Source: Variovorax paradoxus (lineage in GTDB: Bacteria; Pseudomonadota; Gammaproteobacteria; Burkholderiales; Burkholderiaceae_C). From it: 64,000 nucleotides of DNA. The position numbers and the translations under genes are program-made. The stretch is from NCBI GenBank assembly GCA_016806145.1, contig CP063167.1, positions 864,501 through 928,500 of the forward strand, written 5' to 3'. This document shows, in pieces, positions 25,724-34,896 of the stretch; within the stretch, counting starts at the first letter, position 1, and every line of letters starts with the position of its first letter. The notes beneath the pieces are model-generated. The model searched no databases. It was not told where the DNA came from and saw only the letters and a program-made list of their open reading frames with translations.

Positions 25724-26661
25724 TACCGGATCCTCGGATCGAGCAAGGTGTAGGAGACATCGATCAACAGGTTGATCAGCATGTAGACGAAGCTGAACAT
25801 CAGAACCACGCCCTGGATGACGGGGTAGTCACGCCGCAGGATGGCGTCCACCGTGAGTCGACCGATGCCAGGAATCGCAAAGACGCTCTCGGTCACCACC
25901 GCACCACCGATCAACATGGCGATGCCTAAACCGATGACGGTGACGATTGGCACCGAGGCATTCTTCAGCGCATGCACGAAAAGCACGCCACGGCTTGCGA
26001 GCCCCTTGGCCCGAGCGGTACGCACATAGTCCTGCTGCAGCACCTCCAGCATGGTGGTGCGTGTGATCCGCGCGATCAGCGCGACGTAGCCAAAGCTCAT
26101 TGTCAAGGCCGGCAGCAGCAGCCGCTGCAACCAGGGCCACGCGCCCTCCGATAGCGGGACATAGCCCTGCACCGGCAGCCACTGCATCTGCAGCGCGAAC
26201 ACCCAGGCCAGCATGTAGCCCACGGCGAAGACTGGCACCGAGAAGCCGAACACGGCGAAAGCCATGATCGCGCGATCGAACAGACTGCCCGCCTTCCAGG
26301 CGGCGATCACCCCAAGCGGGACCGCAATGAGGACAGCCGTGACGAGCGTCATCACCAGCAAAGAGGCTGTCGCCTCCATGCGCTGGCCGATCAGCGCAGT
26401 CACTGGCGTGCCGGTGAAGATCGACTTGCCTAGATCGAAGTGCAGCACGCGCCACGCCCAGTCGGCGAACTGCGCGAGAAAGGGGCGCGACAAGCCGAGA
26501 CTCTCCCTGATGCGTGCAAGATCCTCAGGAGTGGCCTGGTCACCCGCGATCATCGCGGCCGGGTCGCCAGGCGCGAGGTACAGCAGGCTGAAGATGAAGA
26601 ACGCAACCATGGCCATTACGGGCAGCGTGGCTCCCGCACGGCGAAGGATGTAGGCAAACAT
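25720..26661 (-). CDS. ABC transporter permease (DppB-like)
   Basis: A 313-residue six-helix permease. Family start MFAYILRRAGATLPVMAMVA, then LSRPFLAQFADWAWRVLHFD, and the EAA loop at LQQDYVRTARAKGLASRGVL. It forms the channel with the DppC-like protein. The gene follows the SDR gene by 5 bp. Confidence 0.95.
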   Translation of the reverse strand: MFAYILRRAGATLPVMAMVAFFIFSLLYLAPGDPAAMIAGDQATPEDLARIRESLGLSRPFLAQFADWAWRVLHFDLGKSIFTGTPVTALIGQRMEATASLLVMTLVTAVLIAVPLGVIAAWKAGSLFDRAIMAFAVFGFSVPVFAVGYMLAWVFALQMQWLPVQGYVPLSEGAWPWLQRLLLPALTMSFGYVALIARITRTTMLEVLQQDYVRTARAKGLASRGVLFVHALKNASVPIVTVIGLGIAMLIGGAVVTESVFAIPGIGRLTVDAILRRDYPVIQGVVLMFSFVYMLINLLIDVSYTLLDPRIRY

Positions 26662-26666
26662 GGTAC

Positions 26667-27458
26667 TCAGTCCCTCCCGGCTGCAGCCATGGACTCTTCG
26701 ACCGCCGAAGGCGACTCAGGCAGCGACTGCCCGCCGTCGACGATCAATGTCTGCCCCGTGATTGCGCTGGCCTCGCGGCTTGCGAGGAACAGAGCGCCGT
26801 TGGCAATGTCCTCGACTGCCGCGAGACGGCCCAGCGGGCTCATCACGAGCTTCTTGCGCTGATAGTCGGTCTTGTGTGCAGGCTGTTCGTCGGTGCGCAC
26901 ATTGCCCGGCAGCACCGCATTCACGGTGATCCCCCAAGGAGCGAGTTCAATCGCGGCGCAGCGCATGAAGCCCAGTTGTCCGGCCTTGCTGGCCGCGTAG
27001 TGTGCATAGCCCGGATAGCCGCCGGTCGTGCCGGTGATCGAGCCGACGATGACGATGCGCCCGTCGCGCTGTGCCTTCATCGCATCCAGACAGGCCTGCA
27101 CCGACAGGAATGTGCCCTTAAGGTTGACGCTGGTCATGACGTCGAAGTCGCCTGCTGTCATCTCGTCGATGCGCGCGCGCGGGAAGATTCCAGCGTTCGC
27201 GCACAGCACGTCGATGGCACCATATCGGGCAAGCGCCGCGGCGGCCATGCCGCGCGTGGCCTCTGGGTCGGTGATGTCGGCGGCAAAGCCCGAAGCGGCA
27301 CCACCGATCTCCTTGGCGGTGCGCTGGGCGTCTTCCAGCCGCCGTGCCACCACGAGCACCTGCATGCCGGCGGCCGCGAAGCGTGCGGCGATGCCACGGC
27401 CGATGCCCCGGCTCGCACCGGTAACGATGGCCGTACGCCCTTGCATGGATGCGAACAT
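26667..27458 (-). CDS. SDR-family oxidoreductase
   Basis: A 263-residue classical SDR. TGASRGIGRGIA (NAD(P) motif near residue 14), LCANAGIF, Ser in IVIVGSITG, catalytic YAHYAASKAG (YxxxK), and the C-terminal GQTLIVDGGQSLPE are all intact. It resembles 3-oxoacyl-ACP reductase/FabG-type enzymes. It overlaps the dimethylformamidase-like large subunit gene by 1 bp, so it probably reduces or oxidises an intermediate of the same pathway. Confidence 0.94.
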   Translation of the reverse strand: MFASMQGRTAIVTGASRGIGRGIAARFAAAGMQVLVVARRLEDAQRTAKEIGGAASGFAADITDPEATRGMAAAALARYGAIDVLCANAGIFPRARIDEMTAGDFDVMTSVNLKGTFLSVQACLDAMKAQRDGRIVIVGSITGTTGGYPGYAHYAASKAGQLGFMRCAAIELAPWGITVNAVLPGNVRTDEQPAHKTDYQRKKLVMSPLGRLAAVEDIANGALFLASREASAITGQTLIVDGGQSLPESPSAVEESMAAAGRD

Positions 27459-29728
27459 CAGCGCGCCTCCGCGTCGGTGGCGTCGAAGCCCGGGAATGGC
27501 GCAGGATCGACGAACCGGCGCAGCACGTTGGCGGTGATGCGGCTTACGTTGTTGTCGTAGTCCCGGTGCGCAAGCGCCATGCCCCAGGCGATGGAACCGG
27601 TGGTGAACACGGCGCCGCCGCGCGCGGTGGGAAAGAAGGTCATATCAGCACAGATCTGGTTGTTTTGATCTCCGCCCAGGCCGCGGTGGCTCACGCCAAA
27701 CTCCTCCGGGGTGGCGAGGCCACCCGAGCCAAAGTCATCGGCCGTAGCCACGCGCAGAAGGTGCGGTGGCGACCCCAGACGCGTGTCGACGCGATCGATC
27801 TCATGACCGCCCGCGCCCCCGCGAAGACCGAAGTCGCCGATGACCTCCTGTTCACCCACGCCCTCGAAGATGAACGCTACACGTGGATCGAAGCTGTCGG
27901 GCAGCCGCCGATAGGCACAGCCGCGGTCGAACACCTGGGCATCGAAGCCCACACCGACCAAACGCTGTGGCGCACGTCCATTGCTTCGCCATAGGCCGCT
28001 GGGCTCACCGGTGCTGGACAGGCCGTTCTCGCCAGGCTCACCCTCCCAGGTACGCGTGCCGGTGAGACCGCGGCGAATCTCGATGCGACCGGGCTTTGTC
28101 GGGTGGAAGGCCGTGCGCCAGTAGAAGCCGTTGCCGCCGAGGTAAACATGCCGGCCACCGCCGGCCTGGTAGGTCTCGAAAGCATCGAGCATCTGTCGGG
28201 TGTAGTACTCGGGGTGGCAGCCGGTGAGCACACAGCCATAGCCTGCGAGCAGCTGCGCGCCATGGCGGTGGATATCGGAGTCGGTGATGACGTCGTAAGG
28301 AATGCCCGTACTGTCGAGCCAGTCGATCACACGGGTGTCCATCTGGTAATAGCCACCACCATGGGGACGCATATTGAGGATAGGCCGCGCGGCGCTCGCG
28401 TAGCACCAGCCGCTGCCGTCGGCGTGGGTGTCGTAGGTCGAGAGCCCCAGCTCGCGGTGCTCCTGCAGGTAGGCATCGTCGGGTCCCAGCACCAACAGTT
28501 GCTCGAGCATTGCCTCGGTAGGTTGCAGGTCGAGGCGGATCGCACTGTTCGAGTAGGCGAGGAAGGTCGCGGTCGAAGCAACGAAGGCCAGTCGCGCTCT
28601 TGCCTTTCCGGGCTGCGCGCCGATGAAGAACGGCACGTGGCTCTCGACCGGCTGCCCGTCGACGTCCGTGGCATTCAACCGCAGCGCGTAGAAACCACTG
28701 GGCCAGTCTGCGGGAATTTTCAAGGACAGATTGGTCTGCCAACGGCAGTCGTCGATGTCATCGTTGTGGAAATGGATGGCGCCGTACTCCTCGGTCGCTT
28801 CGGTCCAATGCGGCGTGCGCGCGCTCCAGTTGGCACCGGTCACAGCTCGCGTGGGCGCGTTACGCAACACGCCATGCAAGCCGTGAGGGCCACGATCAAC
28901 GATGTTGTCGCTGCTGATGCCCTCCGAGAAATCCCAGGCCGCGACGAGCTCGGCGTCGCCACGTGCGGGCCACAGCGATGCGGCGCTCGCGCGCAGAGCC
29001 TCGGGAGAATGCACGCCAGCGTGCAAGCGCGGGCGATCGATCTTTCCGTTGAAGTGCCCCACCGCAAGGCGTTTTGCGCCATCACCATCGAGCAGGTGCG
29101 CGGCGAAGCACAGCGACAAATCTACGGGCCAAGCAGCGTGCGGCGGCGCCATGCCTGCACCCGAAGCACTGCGATCTCGCCCGGCAAGAACGTCCAGACT
29201 GAGCTGAAACACCTCCAGCTTGCCGCTGGTTGCGTCGTAGCTCGCTCCAATGAACGCCCACTCTCGCTCAAGTAGCGCGCGAGAGGCGGTGGCCGAACAG
29301 AGGCGGCCAGCCACTCCGATCGCGAAGCTCGCATGACCCTGCGGATCGAGCCCCAGACGCCAGCCTTCCTGTGTGTCCTCACGCCAGCGCGCCACAACGG
29401 TCTGCGCGCCGGCGTCGAGCAAGGTCGGCCAGACCCAGCAACCGAGGCTGAATGAACCCAGGGCGCGCAGCGCGGGCGCATCGTCAACCAGTCCGCAGGA
29501 GCCGGCACGGATCGGCTGATGGTTGAGCGCGACCTCACCATCCAACGGTGAGGGCATAGCCAACAGCCGAACGCCTGGCCCCGAGGGATCGGGGTCGCCG
29601 CAGCGGATCTTTACGATCTGCGCGCGGGCCGAGGCGAGCGTGGCGCTGCTGAGCTTGAATTCGACGGTCGAGCCGCAAGCGGCTTCGATCGGCGCGGCAT
29701 AGCCGATGACGGCAACGGTATTCAGCAT
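27458..29728 (-). CDS. N,N-dimethylformamidase-like large (beta) subunit
   Basis: A 756-residue protein matching the large subunit of N,N-dimethylformamidase. An N-terminal beta domain (residues 1-80) is followed by a concanavalin/laminin-G-like domain (about 85-235) and a large C-terminal catalytic domain. That domain has LTGCHPEYYT near 501-510, YLGGNGFYWRTAF near 529-541, and GLGGDQNNQICADMTFF. In the characterised enzyme a mononuclear iron is held by two Tyr and one Glu. The HPEYYT segment is a plausible site for one Tyr, but I cannot map all three. It hydrolyses an amide. The true substrate may not be DMF, since no dimethylamine dehydrogenase or methylamine genes are nearby. Confidence 0.88.
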   Translation of the reverse strand: MLNTVAVIGYAAPIEAACGSTVEFKLSSATLASARAQIVKIRCGDPDPSGPGVRLLAMPSPLDGEVALNHQPIRAGSCGLVDDAPALRALGSFSLGCWVWPTLLDAGAQTVVARWREDTQEGWRLGLDPQGHASFAIGVAGRLCSATASRALLEREWAFIGASYDATSGKLEVFQLSLDVLAGRDRSASGAGMAPPHAAWPVDLSLCFAAHLLDGDGAKRLAVGHFNGKIDRPRLHAGVHSPEALRASAASLWPARGDAELVAAWDFSEGISSDNIVDRGPHGLHGVLRNAPTRAVTGANWSARTPHWTEATEEYGAIHFHNDDIDDCRWQTNLSLKIPADWPSGFYALRLNATDVDGQPVESHVPFFIGAQPGKARARLAFVASTATFLAYSNSAIRLDLQPTEAMLEQLLVLGPDDAYLQEHRELGLSTYDTHADGSGWCYASAARPILNMRPHGGGYYQMDTRVIDWLDSTGIPYDVITDSDIHRHGAQLLAGYGCVLTGCHPEYYTRQMLDAFETYQAGGGRHVYLGGNGFYWRTAFHPTKPGRIEIRRGLTGTRTWEGEPGENGLSSTGEPSGLWRSNGRAPQRLVGVGFDAQVFDRGCAYRRLPDSFDPRVAFIFEGVGEQEVIGDFGLRGGAGGHEIDRVDTRLGSPPHLLRVATADDFGSGGLATPEEFGVSHRGLGGDQNNQICADMTFFPTARGGAVFTTGSIAWGMALAHRDYDNNVSRITANVLRRFVDPAPFPGFDATDAEAR

Positions 29729-29735
29729 GGGGGCC

Positions 29736-30077
29736 TCAGTCGAGGTTCAGGTTCGAGATCGATTCACCGGTGAGCAATTCCCAGCGCAGGCAGAACACCG
29801 CCCATTCCGCATCCGCGATGCTGGTGAACACCTGCGCGGGGAAGGTCTTTAACGGCTCGCCGCGCCGCGCGGGCAGTTGCGCCAACATCCAGCGCCGGCC
29901 CGGCTCCAGCACGAGCAGCACGTGTCGCAGCCCTGCCCCGGACCAACGCATGCGGTAGAGCACCTGTTGCAACTCCAGGCTGTAGTGCCCGCGAGGGGTG
30001 CGGCGGAACTCTCGCGCCAGGTCAAGGCGCTTGGGATCGATGAGATAACGTGCCTGGGATGCGTCTGTGGTGAGCAT
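29736..30077 (-). CDS. N,N-dimethylformamidase-like small (alpha) subunit
   Basis: A 113-residue helical protein with MRWSGAGLRHVLLVLEPGRR in the middle and a Trp-containing C-terminus (AEWAVFCLRWELLTGESISN). Size, composition and position 7 bp upstream of the large subunit fit the small subunit of dimethylformamidase. That subunit wraps the large one and has no catalytic residues of its own. Identification leans on gene context. Confidence 0.8.
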   Translation of the reverse strand: MLTTDASQARYLIDPKRLDLAREFRRTPRGHYSLELQQVLYRMRWSGAGLRHVLLVLEPGRRWMLAQLPARRGEPLKTFPAQVFTSIADAEWAVFCLRWELLTGESISNLNLD

Positions 30078-30115
30078 GAACGGGCCACTTTCGTGATGGC
30101 GAAGGAACGTCTCGA

Positions 30116-31687
30116 TCAGGCCTTCTTGATGTTGTGAAACAGCGGCGAGCCATCGAGCATGCCGCTCAGGCTCTTACGGTAGGCAGCTGGCTGCAGCATC
30201 AGTCCCGTCGGGATGTAGGGCACATCCTGGAAGGCCTGCAGTTGCATCTCTCGGGCCAACCGCTGCTGTTCCGGCAGCGCCGCGGCACTGAAAAAGGAAT
30301 CGAGCAATGCCTCGTGCTTGGCGCTCTCAGGCCAGCCGAAGGTGCCCTTTGCCCCAACCCCTCGCATGTAGGTGTGCAGCGGCGGGCTTGTGGTGATGAT
30401 GCCCGGCACGAAGTTACAGAAGAGGCTCCAACCACCTTTGTCGATTGGCTGCTTCGATGCCAGGCGCTGCAGCACCGTGCCCCAGTCGAGCGACTGGTAG
30501 TCGAGGTTGATGCCCACACGTTTGAAGAAGTCGCCCGCTACTTCGCTCATGGCATTGAGCACCGCAAAATCGGTTGGCACCAACATGACCACCTTTTCGC
30601 CCTTGTAACCGGCGGCCGCGAGATCCTTCTTCACCTTGTCCAAGCTTCTTGCGCTCGTGAGCGACGCCATGCCGCCGTCATTGGCATAGGGGGTGCCGGG
30701 CAGGAAAAAGCCCACGTTGTCGCGCCAGCGCAGCTTGTCCTCGCCCATCGCAGCCATCATGTAGTCCGACTGCGTGATGCCAGCGAGCAGCGCGCGTCGC
30801 ACTGCGGGCTTGTCGAACGGTGCGTTGAGCTGGTTGAAGCGGATCATCGCCATGGAGCCGGCCTTGTCATGGACCTGCACATTGATGTCCTTGTGGCCAC
30901 GCAACACCGGGATCAGGTCGGGAATCGGCTGTTCCCACCAATCCACTTCGCCAGACTGCAGCGCCGCCGCGGCGGTGGCGGCATCGGGGATGGTGTGCCA
31001 CTCGACGCGATCGACGTAGGCGATCTTCGCACCCGAGGTGAAGGCGGGTGCCCCTTCCCGCGGCACGTAGCCCGTGAACTTCTGATACACCACGCGCGAT
31101 CCCGGCACTCGCTCACCGGACACGAAGCGGAAAGGCCCACTGCCCACCATCTCGGTCACCTGCACCGAGGGCTCGGTGGCCGCCAGTCGCGCCGGCATGA
31201 TCGGACACATGCCGCTGGTCTTGCTCAGCGCAAGCGGCAGCAGAGGAAACGGCTTCTTGAAGCGGAAGCGTAGAGTTTTGTCGCTCGGCGCGCTGAGTTC
31301 GTCGAGCTGCGCGCGCATCAGTTGCCCGAGTACGTCGACCTTGGCCCATCGCTCGATGCTGGCAACGGCATCACGCGCGAGGACCGGCGTTCCGTCATGA
31401 AACACGAGCTTGTCGCGCAGCGTGAGCGTCCAGGTCTTGCCGTCATCGCCGACCTGGTGCCCTCCGACCATCTGCGGCTGCGGCTGGAACTGGTTGTCCA
31501 TGCCGTAGAGCGTGTCGAAGACCATCATTGCGTGATTGCGCGTGACAAGGCCCGTGGTCTGCACCGGATCGAGCAGCGCGAGATCGGCCTGAGGGACGAA
31601 CTTGATCACCTTGGCTTGCTGGCCGATGGCGAAGCCCGGCATCAGTGCACCGGCGGCGCCGGCCTTGAGGACATCTCTGCGTTTCAT
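30116..31687 (-). CDS. ABC transporter substrate-binding protein (SBP_bac_5, dipeptide/opine type)
   Basis: A 523-residue periplasmic receptor. The Tat-type signal MKRRDVLKAGAAGALMPGFA is followed by AKVIKFVPQADLALLDPVQT. Family features include TLRDKLVFHDGTPVLARDAV (the SBP_5 motif), then YQKFTGYVPREGAPAF and YMMAAMGEDKLRWRDNVGFF. It supplies the DppBCDF-like importer encoded downstream. The gene lies between the aminotransferase and the small amidase subunit. Confidence 0.93.
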   Translation of the reverse strand: MKRRDVLKAGAAGALMPGFAIGQQAKVIKFVPQADLALLDPVQTTGLVTRNHAMMVFDTLYGMDNQFQPQPQMVGGHQVGDDGKTWTLTLRDKLVFHDGTPVLARDAVASIERWAKVDVLGQLMRAQLDELSAPSDKTLRFRFKKPFPLLPLALSKTSGMCPIMPARLAATEPSVQVTEMVGSGPFRFVSGERVPGSRVVYQKFTGYVPREGAPAFTSGAKIAYVDRVEWHTIPDAATAAAALQSGEVDWWEQPIPDLIPVLRGHKDINVQVHDKAGSMAMIRFNQLNAPFDKPAVRRALLAGITQSDYMMAAMGEDKLRWRDNVGFFLPGTPYANDGGMASLTSARSLDKVKKDLAAAGYKGEKVVMLVPTDFAVLNAMSEVAGDFFKRVGINLDYQSLDWGTVLQRLASKQPIDKGGWSLFCNFVPGIITTSPPLHTYMRGVGAKGTFGWPESAKHEALLDSFFSAAALPEQQRLAREMQLQAFQDVPYIPTGLMLQPAAYRKSLSGMLDGSPLFHNIKKA

Positions 31688-31737
31688 GCGAATCTCCAGG
31701 AGCGATGAGGGGGGTCGAAGGTTTGGGAAGCAGTGAC

Positions 31738-33036
31738 TCAGGCGGGCTCGGTCGCGAGTGCGGCGCGGCGCAGGCGCTCCATCACGCGTGCATCGTTTTG
31801 CGGTGGCAGCGCAGCGTGGCTGCGACGCAGTTCAGCGAAGGCGTCGTCCGTGCGCTCGAGGGTTCGGTCCACATCGTCGGGCGTGAGCGCCGCATTGATG
31901 AACATGTTGTGGTACGGGTGCAGATAGACACCGCGGCGCACGGCAGCCGCGGTCCATGCATATCCCACACGCATGTCCGCGTCGTCTTCGAAGAAGATCT
32001 GGGGCATCTGTACGGGGCCGGTCTGGCGCAGCGCAAAGCCGTGGCTGGCGGCCTGCGCGTGCAGGCCATCACGCAGGAGTTGGCCCGTCTGCGCGATGCG
32101 CTCGAGGTAGTCGGTGTCGCGGATCAGTTGCAGCGTGGCGATCGCCGCTTCCATGGGAACGGCCGAGAACCAGAAGGAGCCGGTCACGTAGATGCTCTTG
32201 GCTGCGTCGCGCGCCTTGTCCGACCCCAGCATGGCCGAGATCGGATGCCCGTTGGCAATGCACTTGCCCCAGGTGCTCAGGTCGGGCTGTACGCCAAGCG
32301 CGGACCAACTGCAGTCGCGCGCCATGCGAAAACCTGCGCGCACGTCGTCCACGACCAGCAGTGCATCGCGCTCGTCGCACGCGCGCCGCACCTCTCGTGC
32401 ATAGTCGGCGCCCGGCAAGTATTGGTCGCTGAAGGCCTCATGTCGAAACGGCGTGGCGAAGATGCCCGCAAGATCGTCGCCGGCGAGTTCAACGGCCGCC
32501 GCCAGGCTGGCAAGATCGTTGTAGCGAAACGGGATGATGTGCGCGCGGTCTTCGGGCGTGCTGCCCACGGCTTGCGGCATGCACCACGGCGCCGCGCCGT
32601 GGTAGGCGCCCTGTGCGAGCAACACCTTGCGGCGCTGGCGATAGGCCCGTGCACACACCAATGCCATGGCCGTGGCATCCGTGCCGTTCTTGCAGAACAT
32701 CGCCCAGTCGGCATGGCTCACCATATCGACGAACAACTCAGCCAGACGCACCATCGCGTCGGTCGGCCCCGTCATCGTGTCGCCACGCTGCGCCTGCGCG
32801 CGTGCGGCCGCCTCGACCTTGTCATGCCCGTAACCCAGTAGGTTGGGGCCGAATGCGCACATGTAGTCGATGTATTCGTTGCCGTCTACGTCCCACAACC
32901 GCGTGCCCTGCGCGCGCTGGAAAAACTGGGGGAAGTCTGCCGGCAGCAGCCGCGTCGATTCATGGCCGTACATGCCGCCTGGCATGACGCGCTGTGCGCG
33001 CGCTTGAAGCGCCTTGTCCTGGGTATTCGTCCACAT
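31738..33036 (-). CDS. Class III PLP aminotransferase / glutamate-1-semialdehyde aminomutase-like
   Basis: A 432-residue PLP enzyme from the ATG at 33036 (MWTNTQDKALQARAQRVMPG); an upstream in-frame ATG at 33099 is less likely. FCKNGTDATAMALVCARAYR is the phosphate-binding region, LLVVDDVRAGFRMARDCSW carries the PLP-ring Asp, and the Schiff-base Lys is in TWGKCIANGHPISAML. It aligns with GSA aminomutases but sits in a catabolic operon, so an omega-aminotransferase or aminomutase acting on an amine is likely. First gene of the long minus-strand operon. Confidence 0.9.
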   Translation of the reverse strand: MWTNTQDKALQARAQRVMPGGMYGHESTRLLPADFPQFFQRAQGTRLWDVDGNEYIDYMCAFGPNLLGYGHDKVEAAARAQAQRGDTMTGPTDAMVRLAELFVDMVSHADWAMFCKNGTDATAMALVCARAYRQRRKVLLAQGAYHGAAPWCMPQAVGSTPEDRAHIIPFRYNDLASLAAAVELAGDDLAGIFATPFRHEAFSDQYLPGADYAREVRRACDERDALLVVDDVRAGFRMARDCSWSALGVQPDLSTWGKCIANGHPISAMLGSDKARDAAKSIYVTGSFWFSAVPMEAAIATLQLIRDTDYLERIAQTGQLLRDGLHAQAASHGFALRQTGPVQMPQIFFEDDADMRVGYAWTAAAVRRGVYLHPYHNMFINAALTPDDVDRTLERTDDAFAELRRSHAALPPQNDARVMERLRRAALATEPA

Positions 33037-33107
33037 GGGAGACCGTCCTTTGGTGGTGTTGATGTCGATGATCGGCAACGAAACGCCATCCAGCGTCACG
33101 CCTTACT

Positions 33108-33131
33108 CGATATTAATTGATAGAAAATTCG
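33108..33131. promoter_or_regulatory. Candidate regulator site A upstream of the amidase operon
   Basis: A 24-bp AT-rich element beginning CGA and ending TTCG, 72 bp upstream of the aminotransferase ATG. It has the same length and similar ends as the inverted repeat at 33264-33287. Possibly the TetR operator. Confidence 0.3.
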
Positions 33132-33263
33132 ACTTCAACAAAATTTTGCCCTCACGGGCTTCTGTTCAAAATGGTGCATCGCAGCGAATTTCAGGCACCC
33201 AAGCGTCCCACTTGCGGGTAGCGCCCAGGCGACAACGACACTGATGCAAGGTCAGTGCCAAGA

Positions 33264-33287
33264 CGAATACTATTTAAAGATTATTCG
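33264..33287. promoter_or_regulatory. Inverted repeat CGAATA-N12-TATTCG (candidate TetR site B)
   Basis: Perfect six-base arms with a 12-bp AT-rich spacer, in the 304-bp gap between the TetR stop and the aminotransferase start. Operator function is inferred. Confidence 0.4.
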
Positions 33288-33340
33288 ACTATGAACGCGG
33301 AAAACCCGCATGGCCAGGACACGGCCGAGGCCCCGACCTC

Positions 33341-33988
33341 TCAGCGTCGGGGTTCCATTACCTCGGGCATGAAGCAACGCAGGTAGACCACCGCGGCACG
33401 CACCGACTCGGTGATGTACTCGTCCGTGATGCGCCCATGGGCGCTGTATGACAGCGCCCAGACGCCGTCGGAGATCGCAAGAGCGACGGCCAGGCGCCTC
33501 TCAAAGTCCGGGATCCGGGGCGTCTCGAAGTACCGCAGGAACTGATCCGCACGCATGCGCGTGAGCACCGTGTTGCCGTGCATGTCGAGGTTGCGCACCT
33601 GCACGCTCACTCCCGCTCCCATGAACAAGCGCAAGGCAGCTGGATGTGCATTCAAGTAAGACGACGAGCGCCGCTGGTTGCGCTCCACCATCTCCTGCCA
33701 GGTTTCCGGAATCGGATCGTGCGGCTGGGCGGCCAAGCGCCACAGCTCGGCATGGAAGCGCTGGGCCAAGGCCACGAAGGCAGCGTTGCGATTGGGGAAG
33801 AAGTGGTAGACCGAGGCCAGAGGAACACCTGCGATCTCCGCGATCTGCGCCAAGCTGATCTCTTCGTTCTGGTTGTCGGCCAGCAACTTTTCCGTTGCGT
33901 CGAGCAACGCGTCGAAACGCTCCTGGGCGTGCTTTCGCACGGGATTGCGGGGGCCGCTGCGCGGCCGGGCGACGGGTTCGGAACTCAT
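33341..33988 (-). CDS. TetR-family transcriptional regulator
   Basis: A 215-residue protein. The TetR N-terminal HTH is at residues 20-65 (RFDALLDATEKLLADNQNEE, ISLAQIAEIAGVPLASVYHF, FPNRNAAFVALAQ). The C-terminal ligand domain is helical (RLAVALAISDGVWALSYSAH). It is upstream of and in the same direction as the amidase operon, separated by a 304-bp region with two possible operator sites. Confidence 0.93.
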   Translation of the reverse strand: MSSEPVARPRSGPRNPVRKHAQERFDALLDATEKLLADNQNEEISLAQIAEIAGVPLASVYHFFPNRNAAFVALAQRFHAELWRLAAQPHDPIPETWQEMVERNQRRSSSYLNAHPAALRLFMGAGVSVQVRNLDMHGNTVLTRMRADQFLRYFETPRIPDFERRLAVALAISDGVWALSYSAHGRITDEYITESVRAAVVYLRCFMPEVMEPRR

Positions 33989-34137
33989 GGGGTCCTCGGA
34001 CTGGTGCAGAAGCGTTCTCGCTTCCGGATGAGAGCGATCCTAGCGCCCCTCGCACCCTGAGCCCTTCACATCCACCACGGCCAACCCACACGGGGCACAA
34101 ACTCCATACAAATGCATGCGCCCCAAGGTCTGCATTC

Positions 34138-34520
34138 AATCAACTGCTCTGCGCAGCCATCATCGGTTTTGTGAACGAGTGCATCTACGCCATGCTGGCG
34201 CTGGTCATGATCTATCGCGCGACCCATCACGTGAACTTCGGGCAAGGCGAGATGGCGATGTTCTCCACCTATATCGCCTGGTCGTTGCTCGAGGCCAGCG
34301 TGCCGTACTGGGTCGCAGGCATTGCAGCCATTGCTTTCGGTTTCGCTGCCGGCGCCCTGATCGAACGCGTCGCCTTGCGGCCGCTGCATAACGCGCCGTT
34401 GCTTTCGATCGTGACGGTCTTCGTGGCACTGATGATCATCATCCAGAGCGCGGCCGGGCTGCTGTTTGGCCATGAAAGCCACAGCTTCGCGAGTCCGTTC
34501 GAGGCCTGGAGCCCCTGGGC
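34138..34520 (+). pseudogene. Branched-chain amino acid ABC permease (LivH) fragment
   Basis: About 125 residues of a LivH-type permease: CIYAMLALVMIYRATHHVNF, GQGEMAMFSTYIAWSLLEAS, then ALIERVALRPLHNAPLLSIV and TVFVALMIIIQSAAGLLFG. The normal protein is about 290 residues. The start codon region is missing and the frame runs into unrelated sequence after SPFEAWSPW. No partner permease or ATPase is nearby. Confidence 0.75.
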
Positions 34521-34579
34521 CAGGGCATGTTGTCGGGCCGTCACCCCAGAATCCCATCGACATGAAGGAGAAATGAAGC

Positions 34580-34896
34580 ATGCTGAATCGCAACAGGCCG
34601 CTTGAGGGGCCTAGTGGCCGTGGTGACGGGCGCAACGCGAGGCGTCGGCAAGGGCGTCGCGCTGGCGCTCGGTGAAGCGGGGGGCGTTGGTCTATGCGAC
34701 CGGGCGCACGCTCGAGGCTGGCGCGTCGAACTGGCCGGGTTTTATCAAGAGCGAGAAGTTCCTCGCTCAGCCGGACCGGGTCCCTGCACCACTGGCCAAG
34801 CGGATCATGGAAAGCGGGGAGTCCTCCGAGTTCGCTGGGCGGGCTATGGTCGGCTTGGCGGCCGATCCAGCGATCATGGAGAAGAGCGGTCGACTG
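34580..34896 (+). pseudogene. SDR-family oxidoreductase, frameshifted and internally deleted
   Basis: A good ribosome-binding site (AAGGAG at 34564-34569) precedes MLNRNRPLEG, then the frame breaks at a G4 run. The next frame reads LVAVVTGATRGVGKGVALAL, breaks again at a G6 run near 34680, and continues LVYATGRTLEAG. It jumps directly to C-terminal SDR sequence (RIMESGESSEFAGRAMVGLA, ADPAIMEKSGR). The catalytic middle is deleted. The remnant ends where the opposite-strand FAD monooxygenase remnant begins. Confidence 0.75.
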
